This document shows, one piece after another, positions 35,399 to 44,224 of a DNA stretch of 64,000 bases. Origin of the DNA: JASHPR01 sp963833885. Its GTDB lineage: Bacteria; Actinomycetota; Actinomycetes; Streptosporangiales; Streptosporangiaceae. Every line of letters starts with the position of its first letter. Within the stretch, counting starts at the first letter, position 1. The position numbers and the translations under genes are program-made. The notes under the pieces are model-generated. The model saw only the letters and a program-made list of their open reading frames with translations. It made no database searches and was not told the origin of the DNA. Location: assembly GCA_963833885.1 (NCBI GenBank), contig CAWHZU010000005.1, positions 62,001 through 126,000 of the forward strand, written 5' to 3'.

Positions 35399-36944
35399 AC
35401 CGCGTTCGTGCTTGCGCTCCGGTCGCGGTCCCGGCCGGGCTGTTCGCTGCGGCCGGGTTGTGGGCGTGGCGGATCTACGCGATCGAAAACGGCTTGACCG
35501 GCAAGACCGCCACTGCTCCGGTCGCATTCGATGCCCGACAGTGGCGCCGCGCCATCGCGCGCCGCCCGGGGCCGGGTCACCGCCCCCGGCGCGTTCCCTC
35601 TCGCTGACCGGCGCGGGACTGATAGTGATGGGCGCGACTATCCGCGCGGTCGGTCACCGCTGGCAGCCGGTGACCGCCGTGCCCTACGCCGCGATGAGCC
35701 GCCACCAGGTGATCATCGGCTCGTCGGGGTGCGGCAAGACGAACCTGATGATGCGCTCCTGGGCGGGCTGGTACGCCGCCGCCCTGGCCGCCCACCACCA
35801 GCACGGCGCGCCACGGCCGCTGCTGATCGTGCTGGACTGCAAGGGCGGCCCCGACTCACGCACCAAAGCCGCCCGCACCCGCACGCCTGCTGCACGGCGC
35901 CGGGGCCGGACGGGTCGCGATCTGGCCCGACGAGGCCACCGTGTCGCTGTGGGCCTGCCGCCCGCCGAGCTGGCCGTCACGTTGTTCCAGTTGATCGAGA
36001 CCGGCGACCGGCGACGCCGCCTACTACGCCGACGTCACCCAGGCCGTGATCACCCTCGCCGTCACCGCGCCCCCCGGCCCCCCGGCCGATGGCGCGGCGT
36101 TCCTGGACCGGCTCGAGCCCGGCTGGCTGGAGGCCGCCTACGCCGGGCACGCCTCCCGGCTGGACGCGGTGACCGCCGCGCGCCGCAACCTGGGCGATGT
36201 CAGCCTGCGCTACCGCACCCTGCTAATCACGCCTCGGCACCGGCCTGGACGGACCCGGCACCCTGGCCGACGCCGACGTCTGGTATTTCATCCTGGAAGG
36301 CACCCGCGAGCAGTCCGTCGCCGAAGCCCAGGCCATGGCCATGACCGAACTGGTCGCACACGCCGCCACCAGACCGCGACGGCGAGCCGCGCGCGATCTT
36401 GCTGGCCTGCGACGACTACTCGGCTGTGTCCGGACGGGTGCCGCTGTGGCAGCTTCTACGAACGCGGCCGGTCCCTGGGCGTCGGCGTACAGGTCTCCGC
36501 GCAGTCCTGGCAAGGACTGGGCCGCGACGATGACGAGCGGCGCCGCATCTCCGCCACCGCTGATGGCGGGATCTGGCTGATGCGCACCCCCTACCCGCAG
36601 CCCATCAGCGAACTAGCCGGAACCAGCAAGAGTCATCGAAACCGCGACCAAGGTCATCGGCGGTGTCTGGGGCGACGAAGGCAGTCTCCAGCATCCAGCA
36701 CGCCTGGACCGCCGACCCCGGCATCGCCCGCCGCCTCGCCGTCGGCCAGGCCGGCTACATCCACGCCGGCGGATGCACCTGGGTCCAGATCGCCCGGCCC
36801 CGCCCCTCCCCGCTGCCCCTGCCCGCCCCGCCGCCCACCACCCGTGATCATCCCCCCAGCCCAGGAACCGGCCAGCCCGCCGCCGTCGCCCCGGCCCCGC
36901 CCGATGACCTGCAAGACGTGTTCGGACCCCAGGCCCGCCCATGA
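35396..36944 (+). pseudogene. FtsK/TraB-like DNA translocase, multiply frameshifted
   Basis: Assembled from three frames. The N-terminal membrane segment is LFAAAGLWAWRIYAIENGLT; Walker A is IIGSSGCGKTNLMMRSWAGW; Walker B-like LLIVLDCKGGPDSRTKA follows. Later pieces are GDVSLRYRTLL, WYFILEGTREQSVAEAQAMA, RSLGVGVQVSAQSWQGLG and GIWLMRTPYPQPISELAG, ending VFGPQARP at 36944. The corrected length is about 510 residues, right for TraB-type conjugative translocases that pump double-stranded DNA between mycelia. It ends with an ATGA overlap on the J-domain gene. Six or more indels; probably base errors rather than selection-free decay because codon bias between breaks is normal. Confidence 0.7.
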
Positions 36945-37430
36945 CCACTCCCGACCCGTTCACCGCACTCGGCCTGCCAGCACGCCCTGACCTGAACGAC
37001 GAGCAGGTCCGCGCCGCCTGGCGGCGCGATCGCCACCGCCACCCACCCCGACCGACCAGACGGCGGCGACCCCGCCCGCTACACCGCAGCTTCCGCCGCC
37101 TACGCCACCTTGCGCACCCGCGTGGGGACGCTCAGAGGCCTACGCCGACCTGCCCGCCCCGACGCTGACCGGCCGCCTTGTCCCGCCCGCCGCCCCACCT
37201 GGCACGGACTCGTCCTGGGCCCGTGGCGCGCTGTGGCTGCTGATCCCGGCCCGCATCTGGCACGGCCGGCTTGCGCGTCTGGTGTTGCGCATAGTCGCTG
37301 CCGTCGTCGCTGGCCATCCTGGCCATCACCGGGCGCGGGCACCCCGGCCATCGCCGCGCTGCTCACCGGCATCGGCATCTGGCTGCTGCTGACCATGCGC
37401 GCGGACCTGGCTCCGCCGCCGGGACGGTGA
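36941..37430 (+). pseudogene. J-domain (DnaJ-like) protein of the element, frameshifted
   Basis: Start ATG at 36941. Restored reading: MTTPDPFTALGLPARPDLND, then EQVRAAWRRIATATHPDRPD, GGDPARYTAASAAYATLRT: a J domain with the essential HPD tripeptide (THPD). The C-terminal half has two membrane helices (near LVLRIVAAVVA and AALLTGIGIWLLLTM) and ends RADLAPPPGR. A membrane-anchored J protein could deliver Hsp70 to the transfer machinery. At least three indels. The gene overlaps the translocase stop by four bases, so both were one operon. Confidence 0.6.
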
Positions 37431-37846
37431 CCGTGACCACGATGCTCACCGGCGATGGTGACCGTAGGCACCCTTCCTCCCGGCCCGCCGGACAGTGTCC
37501 TGCCGTCCCCGCGCCCGTCAAGGGCGCTCGCAAGCTAGCGTCACTGCGTGATGGCGCAAGCGCCACCCTTGACAGCCACGGCTACTTTCAGGAAACCGGC
37601 GCCTATCAGGGAGGAAGCCAGCACCACCCACGCCCCCCGCGTGGAAACGCACACCGGACCGCAGGAAAACGCCGCAACCTATTCACACCCGCACCCCTCA
37701 GCACAACATCACCGCAGGTCACAGCCATACACAGGACAGAATAATTGTCATGAGCCTTACACCAGAAAACGGCCAAGAGAAAAGCGCAAAGAACACGCCA
37801 GTAATTCACCTGGTATATTCCGGATAGCACTATTTACACGTATAAT
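37431..37846. other. Non-coding stretch inside the element
   Basis: About 400 bases without a supportable gene. G+C falls toward the right end, and a TATAAT hexamer lies at 37841-37846, directly before the next ATG. It may hold the promoter of the recombinase operon or further damaged coding sequence. Confidence 0.4.
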
Positions 37847-37996
37847 ATGGATGACAGTAAAACACCGGGCGGGCTGAAAGTCCGGTGGAAAGTCCGGGTC
37901 ATCACCGGCCCGGCCGCCGCCGCGTATGACGCCCGCCAGAACGCCGCGATCAGGGAGCTACTGCAATGGGCATGCCAGCAACCACACCGCAGATGA
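37847..37996 (+). CDS. Small protein preceding the serine recombinase
   Basis: A 49-residue basic protein: MDDSKTPGGLKVRWKVRVIT, then GPAAAAYDARQNAAIRELLQ and a short WACQQPHRR tail. Small proteins with an ARQNAAIREVLxW-like helix are often found in front of large serine recombinases in actinomycete elements. It overlaps the recombinase start by 31 bases. One of the few element genes with an unbroken frame. Could be a recombination directionality or accessory factor; not shown. Confidence 0.5.
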   Translation: MDDSKTPGGLKVRWKVRVITGPAAAAYDARQNAAIRELLQWACQQPHRR

Positions 37997-39780
37997 ACAC
38001 CGGCCCGGCCGAGCCGGTCCCGGTCGCGTTCATCGGCCGCACCTCCACCCTCACGTTGCAGGACCCGGCCGCATCGCTACGCCGACAGGTCCGCGAGTGC
38101 CAGGCCAAGCTGCCACTTGGCTGGTACATCGCTGAGTGGTTCTGGGACATCGAATCCGGTGGCCTGCCCACCGAGTCAGCGCGGCCACGGCAGCGCCCAC
38201 GAGCAGTTCGCCGACATCGGCATCCCGCGCGACGGAGGGACTGGCCGACCTGCTCGCCGAAGCCGCCATCCCCGGTGCCCCGCTTCGCCGCCGTAATCTG
38301 CGAAGACATCGAACGCTCCGGCCGCGACACCTACTACTCCCTGCAACTGGAGAAGCAGCTCACACTGGCCGGGATCCCGCTGTTCGCCACCGACGAGCCG
38401 ATCGACGTCGCCGGCGCCAACGCCACCACTGTTCTCGTGCGCCGGGTCAAGCAGGGTGTAGCCGAGTGGTTCCGGCTGCAGATCAAGGAGAAGGCATGGC
38501 GCGGACTGCGTGAACACTCCCTGGCCGGGTGGAACATCGGCACCCCGCCACACGGGTACGCCGCCGAGCGCGTGCCCCACCCCGTGCCCTACAAAGCCGC
38601 TCAGGGACGCACCAAAACCCGCCTCATCCTGGACCCCGACCGCGCACCGGCCGTCGACAGCGATCTTCACCTGGCGGGTGCAGGACCGCCTCGGCGCGCA
38701 CACCATCGCCCAGCGGCTAGCCGCCGACCCGCACCGCTACCCCCCGCCCCCCAAAGCCGGCGTGTGGACCGAACCCGCCGTCTACTCCATCTTGCGCAAC
38801 CCCAAATACACCGGCCACATGGTGTTCGGCCGCACCCGCAGCCTGCCCGGCGGCCGCACCGTCGCCGTCCCCGAAGACCAATGGCTATGGTCACCCGAAC
38901 CCACCCACCCCGCGATCATCACCCGCCAGCTGTGGGACGCCGCCCAGGCCATCGGCACCGAGCACTCCACCAGCCGCGACGGCACCGCCGCCAACACCCA
39001 CCGCCAGACCCGCCGCACCTACGTGCTGCGCTCCCACGTACGGTGCCGCTCCTGCAAACGCCGCATGTCCGGTATCACCCGCACCGCCCCCGCTACTGGG
39101 CCGACGGCCCCGACTACTCCAACACCTACTACACCTGCTCCCACGACCCCGACGACCCCCGCCACACCGCCCCCGAAGGCCACCCCCGCACCATCTCCGT
39201 CCGCGAAGACTACCTGCTCTCCGCCATCCACCAGTTCTTCGCCCACCGCGTGTTCGGCCCCGACCGCGCCGCCCTGCTCGCCGCCGACCTCCCCGCCACG
39301 GCCGCCGACGACCAGGCTCGCCGCGACCGCCAGGCCGCCGCCCTGAACAAGCGGCTACGCAAGATCGACGCCGCCGAAAACGCACACGCCCGCGAAATCG
39401 AAACCCTCGCCCACCACGACCCCACCGACCCCGCCGTCACCGCTCTGCGATCACGCATCCTGGCCCGGTTCACCGAACTTGAAGACGAACGCGCCGACAT
39501 CAGCACCCAGCTAGCCGACCTGGCCAAAACCGACCTCAGCCCTGGAGACCCCGCCCTGCTCGACGCCCTGCCCATGCTAGGAGACCTGCTCGCCGACGCC
39601 CCAGCCCGCCTCCAGCAGCAGCTATACGACGCCTTCGACCTCCAGGCCCTCTACAAGAAGAACATGCACCAGGTCACCATCCACGTGACCATCACCGACT
39701 CCACCCCCCGCGCCGTCGCCGCCATCATCAACGACGCCGGCGACTACCCCGGCTACACCACAGCAGATCCCGGCGTATAG
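37966..39780 (+). pseudogene. Large serine recombinase (integrase), frameshifted
   Basis: Near 605 residues after correction. The resolvase-type catalytic domain starts PVAFIGRTSTLTLQDPAASL, with the catalytic Ser in RTST and ICEDIERSGRDTYYSLQLEK later. The recombinase domain has WRGLREHSLAGWNIGTPPHG and PAVYSILRNPKYTGHMVFGR; the zinc ribbon begins RCRSCKRRMSG, followed by a coiled-coil rich end. Frames change near 38180, 38270, 38655 and 39090, so at least four indels interrupt it. It would integrate and excise the element at short att sites, usually beside its own gene; the right 22-bp repeat lies 35 bases after its stop. Confidence 0.8.
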
Positions 39781-39814
39781 GCCTAGTTTTGGATAGAAAA
39801 GATACGCGTTGTTT

Positions 39815-39836
39815 TCCACCCAGATCATGAAAATCG
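39815..39836 (-). repeat. Right terminal inverted repeat of the element
   Basis: Inverted copy of the sequence at 30930-30951, one mismatch. It lies 35 bases after the serine recombinase stop, where an att site is usually found. Confidence 0.85.
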
Positions 39837-40000
39837 CCGGCTGCAGCTCACCAGATGCGATCCGGTAGACGCCAGGGTGCGTGTACGGCCGTGTACGGCC
39901 GTATGCGGCTATAGCAGGCCGTCATGAGTAGGCCGGAAGGATGGGGTTGTGATCGTACGAAAGATCGAGTAGGGCCAGAGAGCGAATCCTGGGAGGCCAC

Positions 40001-40321
40001 ATGGAAGATCACGACTTCAGGGTGATCGAGGCGCGTGCGGCGCTGGCCGAGGCGCGCAAGCGCGAGCCCGGCGACTTAACACCCGAGGAGCTGCAGGAAG
40101 AGATCACCAGGTTCCGCAAGTACGTCCGCTGGCTGATCGATCTCGCCGATGACGCCGCCGACACGGAGATCCAGGAAGAGGTGAGTCAGGTGACCATCTG
40201 GGGCGGCGTCTACGTAGCGCCAGATGACACGCGCAAGCTATGTGACGACTGCCTCGCGGTACTCGATGTTGTCTGGGGCTCCGGTGTTCAGCAGGGCGCG
40301 GCATGCCGGGCGTCCGCGTAG
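40001..40321 (+). CDS. Hypothetical protein
   Basis: A 106-residue acidic protein with GGGAGG before the ATG. The first two thirds are helical and charged (DFRVIEARAALAEARKREPG, LTPEELQEEITRFRKYVRWL); a CDDC pair sits near the end. No family recognised. The codon usage is normal, so it is likely real. It is the first gene outside the element's right repeat. Confidence 0.55.
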   Translation: MEDHDFRVIEARAALAEARKREPGDLTPEELQEEITRFRKYVRWLIDLADDAADTEIQEEVSQVTIWGGVYVAPDDTRKLCDDCLAVLDVVWGSGVQQGAACRASA

Positions 40322-40357
40322 CGCGAGGTGAGAACCCGTCCGCAGGTCGGCTGAGGT

Positions 40358-42739
40358 TCATTCGTTTCTCGCCACGTCGGGTCCGGTGATGCGTGCCAGC
40401 AGCGGGAAGGTGGCCGCGATGATGCCGAAGCACACCAGGATCCCGCCCCCGGTGAGGAGGTAGTACTCGGCACCGGGCGCAACCATCGAGCGCCCCTGCT
40501 GCAAGGACGCGTACATCGCGGCTGCGCCGAATCCGGTGCCGATCGCGACGGCGGCGACGGCGAGCAACGGGACGGCGCTTTCCAGCGCGACGACATGGCG
40601 CAGCGTGGCGAGCCGGGCGCCGGTGAGCCGCAGCAGGCTGAACGGCCGCTTGCGGTCGGCCAGCCCGCCCGCGATGCCCGCGGCGAGCGTGCAGCCGGCG
40701 ATCGGCAGGCTGACCAGGATCACGGTGTTCGCGAGCTGCTGGTAGGCGTCTTCCTTGGTTTCTGACGATGCGACCAGGTCACCGATGCTGGACGGCGCGT
40801 TGATGGTGGGATAAGCGTGGGCGTTTTCGAGGACCGTCCTCGCCTGCTCGATCGCCGACACGGAGCCGTTCGTCGCCACGTTGATCGAGTCGACGCCGAG
40901 GCTGTCCAGACCCGCGGCCGGGACCTTCGCGGCCGGCCAGGTGATCCCGCTGGTGTTTTTCAGGCCGAACAGCGAGCCGCTGAACCCCGCTTCCGGGAAC
41001 GCCGCCGCCGTCGCCCCGGCCGGGCAGCGGCCAAGGGCGGGAACGGCCGCGAGCTGCGCGCACGAGACCATGCCTGCCGGAACCGGCAGCGTCGGGCCGG
41101 ACGGATTGGTGCCGAGGTTGTGGAAGTTTCCGGGGATAGTCAGCCCACGGACGGCGCGGACCACCATCACGCCCTGGACGCCGTGAATGCCTAGCAACCG
41201 CGCGGAAAGCGGCGCCGCGGCTGCGGCCGGTCCCGCGCCGGTCGAGAGCTCGGTGCCCTGGAACGCGCCGCCGGATGACTGGTCTGCAAACTGGTCCGTC
41301 ACCACGTGTGACTCGGCGACAGTGCCCCACCGGACGACGTTCTTGGCGTCCTGAGTGCTGATGGCGACCACGGCCACGGTGGTGACGAACAGGGCGAGCA
41401 CGAGACCGCTGACGGCGCGGAACGCAGCCTTCGGGTCGTCGGCGAGGCGACGGGCGGCGATCAGCGTGCCGGGTCGGCTGGTCCACCGGGCCATGCCCCT
41501 GGCCATGGCCATGGTGAGCCACGGGCCAGCTACGACCAGGCCGACGATGATGAGCAGGAAGCTGGACACGAACGCGTCGATCTGCCCGGTGATGGAAGCC
41601 GGGTGGCCGTGGACGGTCCAGAAGCCCAGTTCGGCGAGGCCAGCCAGCAGCGGCAGCACTCGCCAGGCCCGTGGCGGCTCCGGCGTCGTCCGGCGGGCGA
41701 CGCCGAGCGGCGAGATGTGCACCCGGTGCAGCGCCAGCCGGGCTGCCACGACGGCGGCGACGGGCACGCCGATCACGACCGCGAGGATGTCCACCGTGCT
41801 GAGCGTCAGTTCGGCCGGGAAAAACGGCTCGGCCACGAACGGGATGCTCGCGACCGGGGCGCGCAGCAGGAAGAAGATCCCGAAGCCGGCCGCCACCCCG
41901 AGGAGCGCGGCCGCTGTCGATTCCACCGCGGCCAGCAGGGAGACCTGGTCGCGGGTCGCGCCGACGAGGCGCATTGCCGCGAACCGCTGCTCGCGGCGGG
42001 CGGCGGACAGCCGTGTCGCAGTGGCGATGAAGATCAGCACTGGGGCCAGCACGGCCAGCGCCACGATGGCCAGGATGAATTCGATGCCGCTCCCCGGGAT
42101 TTCCCTGATGGGTGGCGTGTAATTCAGGCCGTTGGGGTTCCCCTGGCTCGGGCCCCTGACGTGCACCAGGTACCGGCCCCCCCCGGGCCCGAGAGGCACC
42201 GCCGTGGCGATCGAGGTCACCCGCACGCTGTTCGGCGTGGCCGCCAGCTGTGCGGGGGTGCGCCCGATGATGATGACCAGCGAGTCTGGGGAGGGCAGTG
42301 CGGCGTCGCCGATCGTGCCGGCCAGGTGGCCGGGGTAGCGGCTGGCCAGCTCGTCGGCTGGCGTGCTGTGCAGCAGCGCGGCAAGTGCGGGGGAGGCGTA
42401 GTACTGGCCCGGCGCCGGGTCATGAGAGATGCCCGGCGGCACCGGGGACGAGGCGCCGGTGGCGGCGACGTCGAAGCGGCTGATCTGCTGGCCGTTGAAG
42501 AGGTCACCGCTGGGGTGCCACCACAGCGGGGCGACGCCCGTCGCCGGGCCTGCGGGCACAGCCGACGTGCCGGTCCAGAACCATGCGTGGCGGTTGTTCC
42601 AGGTGCTGACCGCGCTGGTCGCGGCGACGGCGGTCAGCAGCAGGCCAACACCGAGGCCGACCGCGACGGCCAGGACGACCAGCCGCGTGATCGCTTCGCG
42701 GCCGCCGCTGAGCACCAGCCGCAGCCCGAGGCCGATCAC
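40358..42739 (-). CDS. FtsX-like ABC exporter permease
   Basis: A 793-residue membrane protein of the MacB/FtsX type: an N-terminal helix (LVVLAVAVGLGVGLLLTAVA), a large extracytoplasmic domain, a first FtsX bundle (with LSAARREQRFAAMRLVGATR) and a second one (with LADRKRPFSLLRLTGARLAT). The repeated LVGATR/LTGAR segments after the helices are characteristic of coupling to the ATPase. It pairs with the ATPase gene, which it overlaps by four bases. Such actinomycete exporters often confer resistance to antimicrobial peptides or export lipids. Confidence 0.9.
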   Translation of the reverse strand: MIGLGLRLVLSGGREAITRLVVLAVAVGLGVGLLLTAVAATSAVSTWNNRHAWFWTGTSAVPAGPATGVAPLWWHPSGDLFNGQQISRFDVAATGASSPVPPGISHDPAPGQYYASPALAALLHSTPADELASRYPGHLAGTIGDAALPSPDSLVIIIGRTPAQLAATPNSVRVTSIATAVPLGPGGGRYLVHVRGPSQGNPNGLNYTPPIREIPGSGIEFILAIVALAVLAPVLIFIATATRLSAARREQRFAAMRLVGATRDQVSLLAAVESTAAALLGVAAGFGIFFLLRAPVASIPFVAEPFFPAELTLSTVDILAVVIGVPVAAVVAARLALHRVHISPLGVARRTTPEPPRAWRVLPLLAGLAELGFWTVHGHPASITGQIDAFVSSFLLIIVGLVVAGPWLTMAMARGMARWTSRPGTLIAARRLADDPKAAFRAVSGLVLALFVTTVAVVAISTQDAKNVVRWGTVAESHVVTDQFADQSSGGAFQGTELSTGAGPAAAAAPLSARLLGIHGVQGVMVVRAVRGLTIPGNFHNLGTNPSGPTLPVPAGMVSCAQLAAVPALGRCPAGATAAAFPEAGFSGSLFGLKNTSGITWPAAKVPAAGLDSLGVDSINVATNGSVSAIEQARTVLENAHAYPTINAPSSIGDLVASSETKEDAYQQLANTVILVSLPIAGCTLAAGIAGGLADRKRPFSLLRLTGARLATLRHVVALESAVPLLAVAAVAIGTGFGAAAMYASLQQGRSMVAPGAEYYLLTGGGILVCFGIIAATFPLLARITGPDVARNE

Positions 42740-43437
42740 GGCCTGGCTCCGGTGAGTGTGCCGACGACGCCGTCGCGGACGATGACCTCGCGGTCGGCGT
42801 AGGCGGCGACCCGCGCGTCGTGGGTGACCAGGATGACGGTGGTGCCATGCTCCCGGGCGGCGGCCGTGAGCAGGTCCATGACCAGCTCGCCGGACACCGA
42901 GTCCAGCGATCCGGTTGGCTCGTCGGCGAACAGCACCTCGGGGCGGGCGACCATGCCGCGGGCCAGCGCGACGCGCTGGGCCTGGCCGCCGGACAGTTCC
43001 CCGGAACGGCGGCGCTGCAGCCCGTCCAGGCCGAGGGTAGCGAACCAGTCCCGGGCCGCGGTTATCGCCGGGCCGCGGCGGGTGCCGGACAGCAGCAGTG
43101 GCAGCGCGACGTTTTCTTCGGCGGTCAGCTCGGGGACCAGCTGACCGTACTGGAACACGAACCCGAACCGGTTGCGGCGCAGTTCGCTGCGGTGCTCGTC
43201 GCTCAGGGTGTCCAGCCGCTGCGCGCCGAACCAGACTTCGCCCCGATCGGGGGTCAGGATGCCGGCCATGCAGTGCAGCAAGGTGGACTTGCCCGATCCG
43301 CTCGGGCCCATGACCGCGACGATCTCACCCTGCCCGACACCCAGCGAGGCGCCGCGCAGCGCCGGTGTGCTGCCGAACGACAGGACCAGGTCTCGTGCCT
43401 CGATGAGCCTCGTCGATCCGGGGGAGTTCGCGGTCAC
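42736..43437 (-). CDS. ABC transporter ATP-binding protein (LolD/MacB type)
   Basis: A 233-residue ATPase: Walker A GPSGSGKST, Q-loop FQYGQLVPELTAEENVALPL, signature LSGGQAQRVALARG, Walker B VLFADEPTGSLD. The GTG start at 43437 is preferred because it overlaps the PadR stop by four bases (GTGA) and the conserved domain begins after it. Together with the FtsX-like permease and the PadR regulator it forms one operon. Confidence 0.93.
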   Translation of the reverse strand: MTANSPGSTRLIEARDLVLSFGSTPALRGASLGVGQGEIVAVMGPSGSGKSTLLHCMAGILTPDRGEVWFGAQRLDTLSDEHRSELRRNRFGFVFQYGQLVPELTAEENVALPLLLSGTRRGPAITAARDWFATLGLDGLQRRRSGELSGGQAQRVALARGMVARPEVLFADEPTGSLDSVSGELVMDLLTAAAREHGTTVILVTHDARVAAYADREVIVRDGVVGTLTGARP

Positions 43438-43958
43438 TGCTGCACCGCCTTTGAGAGCGTGTCCAGCCGGGCCGCGGTGTGGTCGATCCATCGGAGGTCA
43501 GCCTCCAGGCGGTAGATGGAGTGGTCGGCGAGCAGCACGGTCAGGGGCTCGCCGCCGCGTTTGAGGTCGGTGAGCTCGCGCATCCGCTGCAGATGTGCGC
43601 CGCGCTGGGCGTCCAGGTAGCTGGCGGCGGGCCGGCCGAGCATCAGGGCGAGGACCACCTTGGCGAACAGTTCGCTTTGCAGGTCCGGCTCGGGCGGAGC
43701 GGGCTCGGCCAGCCACTGTTCCACATCGGCCATCCCGACGTCGGTGATCACGTAGCGGCGCCGTTCGGGCCCGGCGCCCTGCTCGATGGGTCCAGGGGCT
43801 GCTTTACCGTCCCGGGCCAGCCGGGACAAGGTCGCGTACACCTGGCTGTAGCGCAGCGGCTTGCCCTGGCCGAAGTAGGTGTCGTAATCACGCTTGAGGT
43901 CGTAGCCGTGGCTTGGGCCCCGTTCGAGCAGGCCGAGCAGTGTCTGTGGGACGCTCAT
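43434..43958 (-). CDS. PadR family transcriptional regulator
   Basis: A 174-residue regulator beginning MSVPQTLLGLLERGPSHGYD. The winged helix contains YSQVYATLSRLARDGKAAPG and ERRRYVITDVGMADVEQWL; the C-terminal helices (VLALMLGRPAASYLDAQRGA) form the dimer arm. ATG 43958 is clear because a long palindrome lies immediately upstream, so any longer reading would cross it. It should repress the ABC operon and itself; a ligand, perhaps an antibiotic-like compound, would release it. Confidence 0.9.
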   Translation of the reverse strand: MSVPQTLLGLLERGPSHGYDLKRDYDTYFGQGKPLRYSQVYATLSRLARDGKAAPGPIEQGAGPERRRYVITDVGMADVEQWLAEPAPPEPDLQSELFAKVVLALMLGRPAASYLDAQRGAHLQRMRELTDLKRGGEPLTVLLADHSIYRLEADLRWIDHTAARLDTLSKAVQQ

Positions 43959-43960
43959 AA

Positions 43961-43991
43961 CCGGGAGAATACTCCGAGAGTATTCTCCCGG
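43961..43991 (-). promoter_or_regulatory. PadR operator (31-bp palindrome)
   Basis: Perfect 14-base arms CCGGGAGAATACTC and GAGTATTCTCCCGG separated by three bases (CGA). It ends three bases from the PadR start codon (43958). Because of the position, it is almost certainly the autoregulatory site. Confidence 0.85.
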
Positions 43992-44034
43992 GAAGTAGTT
44001 CGGCGAAATTTCCGGGACCAAGCCTGGGCAGAGG

Positions 44035-44171
44035 AGATCGAGGTCCCGGTCGGCATCGGCGCGGAGCACGGAGTGCCGGCCGCTCGGGTGGCCATGGCCC
44101 GCACCCTCGGCAAGCCCGCGGCGACCTTGCCGATCGCCGGGGGGCGCAGAGACCCCGCGCAGCGAGCATAA
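44035..44171 (+). pseudogene. Remnant of an aldo/keto reductase 3' region
   Basis: VGIGAEHGVPAARVAMARTL, then GKPAAT, matches the AKR at 29677 over 26 residues with 21 identities; the reading frame then ends in GGRRDPAQRA and a stop. No upstream or downstream AKR sequence remains. It lies just beyond the PadR promoter, so it is a decayed duplication or a leftover of a lost gene. Confidence 0.7.
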
Positions 44172-44224
44172 TTGGGCGCGTTCTCCGATTATTACTGCCT
44201 GCGCAAAGAAGCGAGCGTCTTCCT

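Larger units (their letters stand above)
30930..39836. mobile_element. Integrated conjugative-type element bounded by 22-bp inverted repeats
   Basis: The ends are 21/22-identical inverted repeats at 30930-30951 and 39815-39836 (core CATGATCTGGGTGGA). The right part codes for a replication-relaxation-type protein, an FtsK/TraB-like translocase, a J-domain protein and a large serine recombinase, the gene set of actinomycete integrative conjugative elements. The left part is a 3.2-kb A+T-rich low-complexity tract starting exactly at the inside edge of the left repeat. Flanking genes (an aldo/keto reductase and a small hypothetical gene) are intact. No short target duplication is visible. The element's genes are full of indels, so it is inactive or poorly sequenced. 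Confidence 0.7.
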
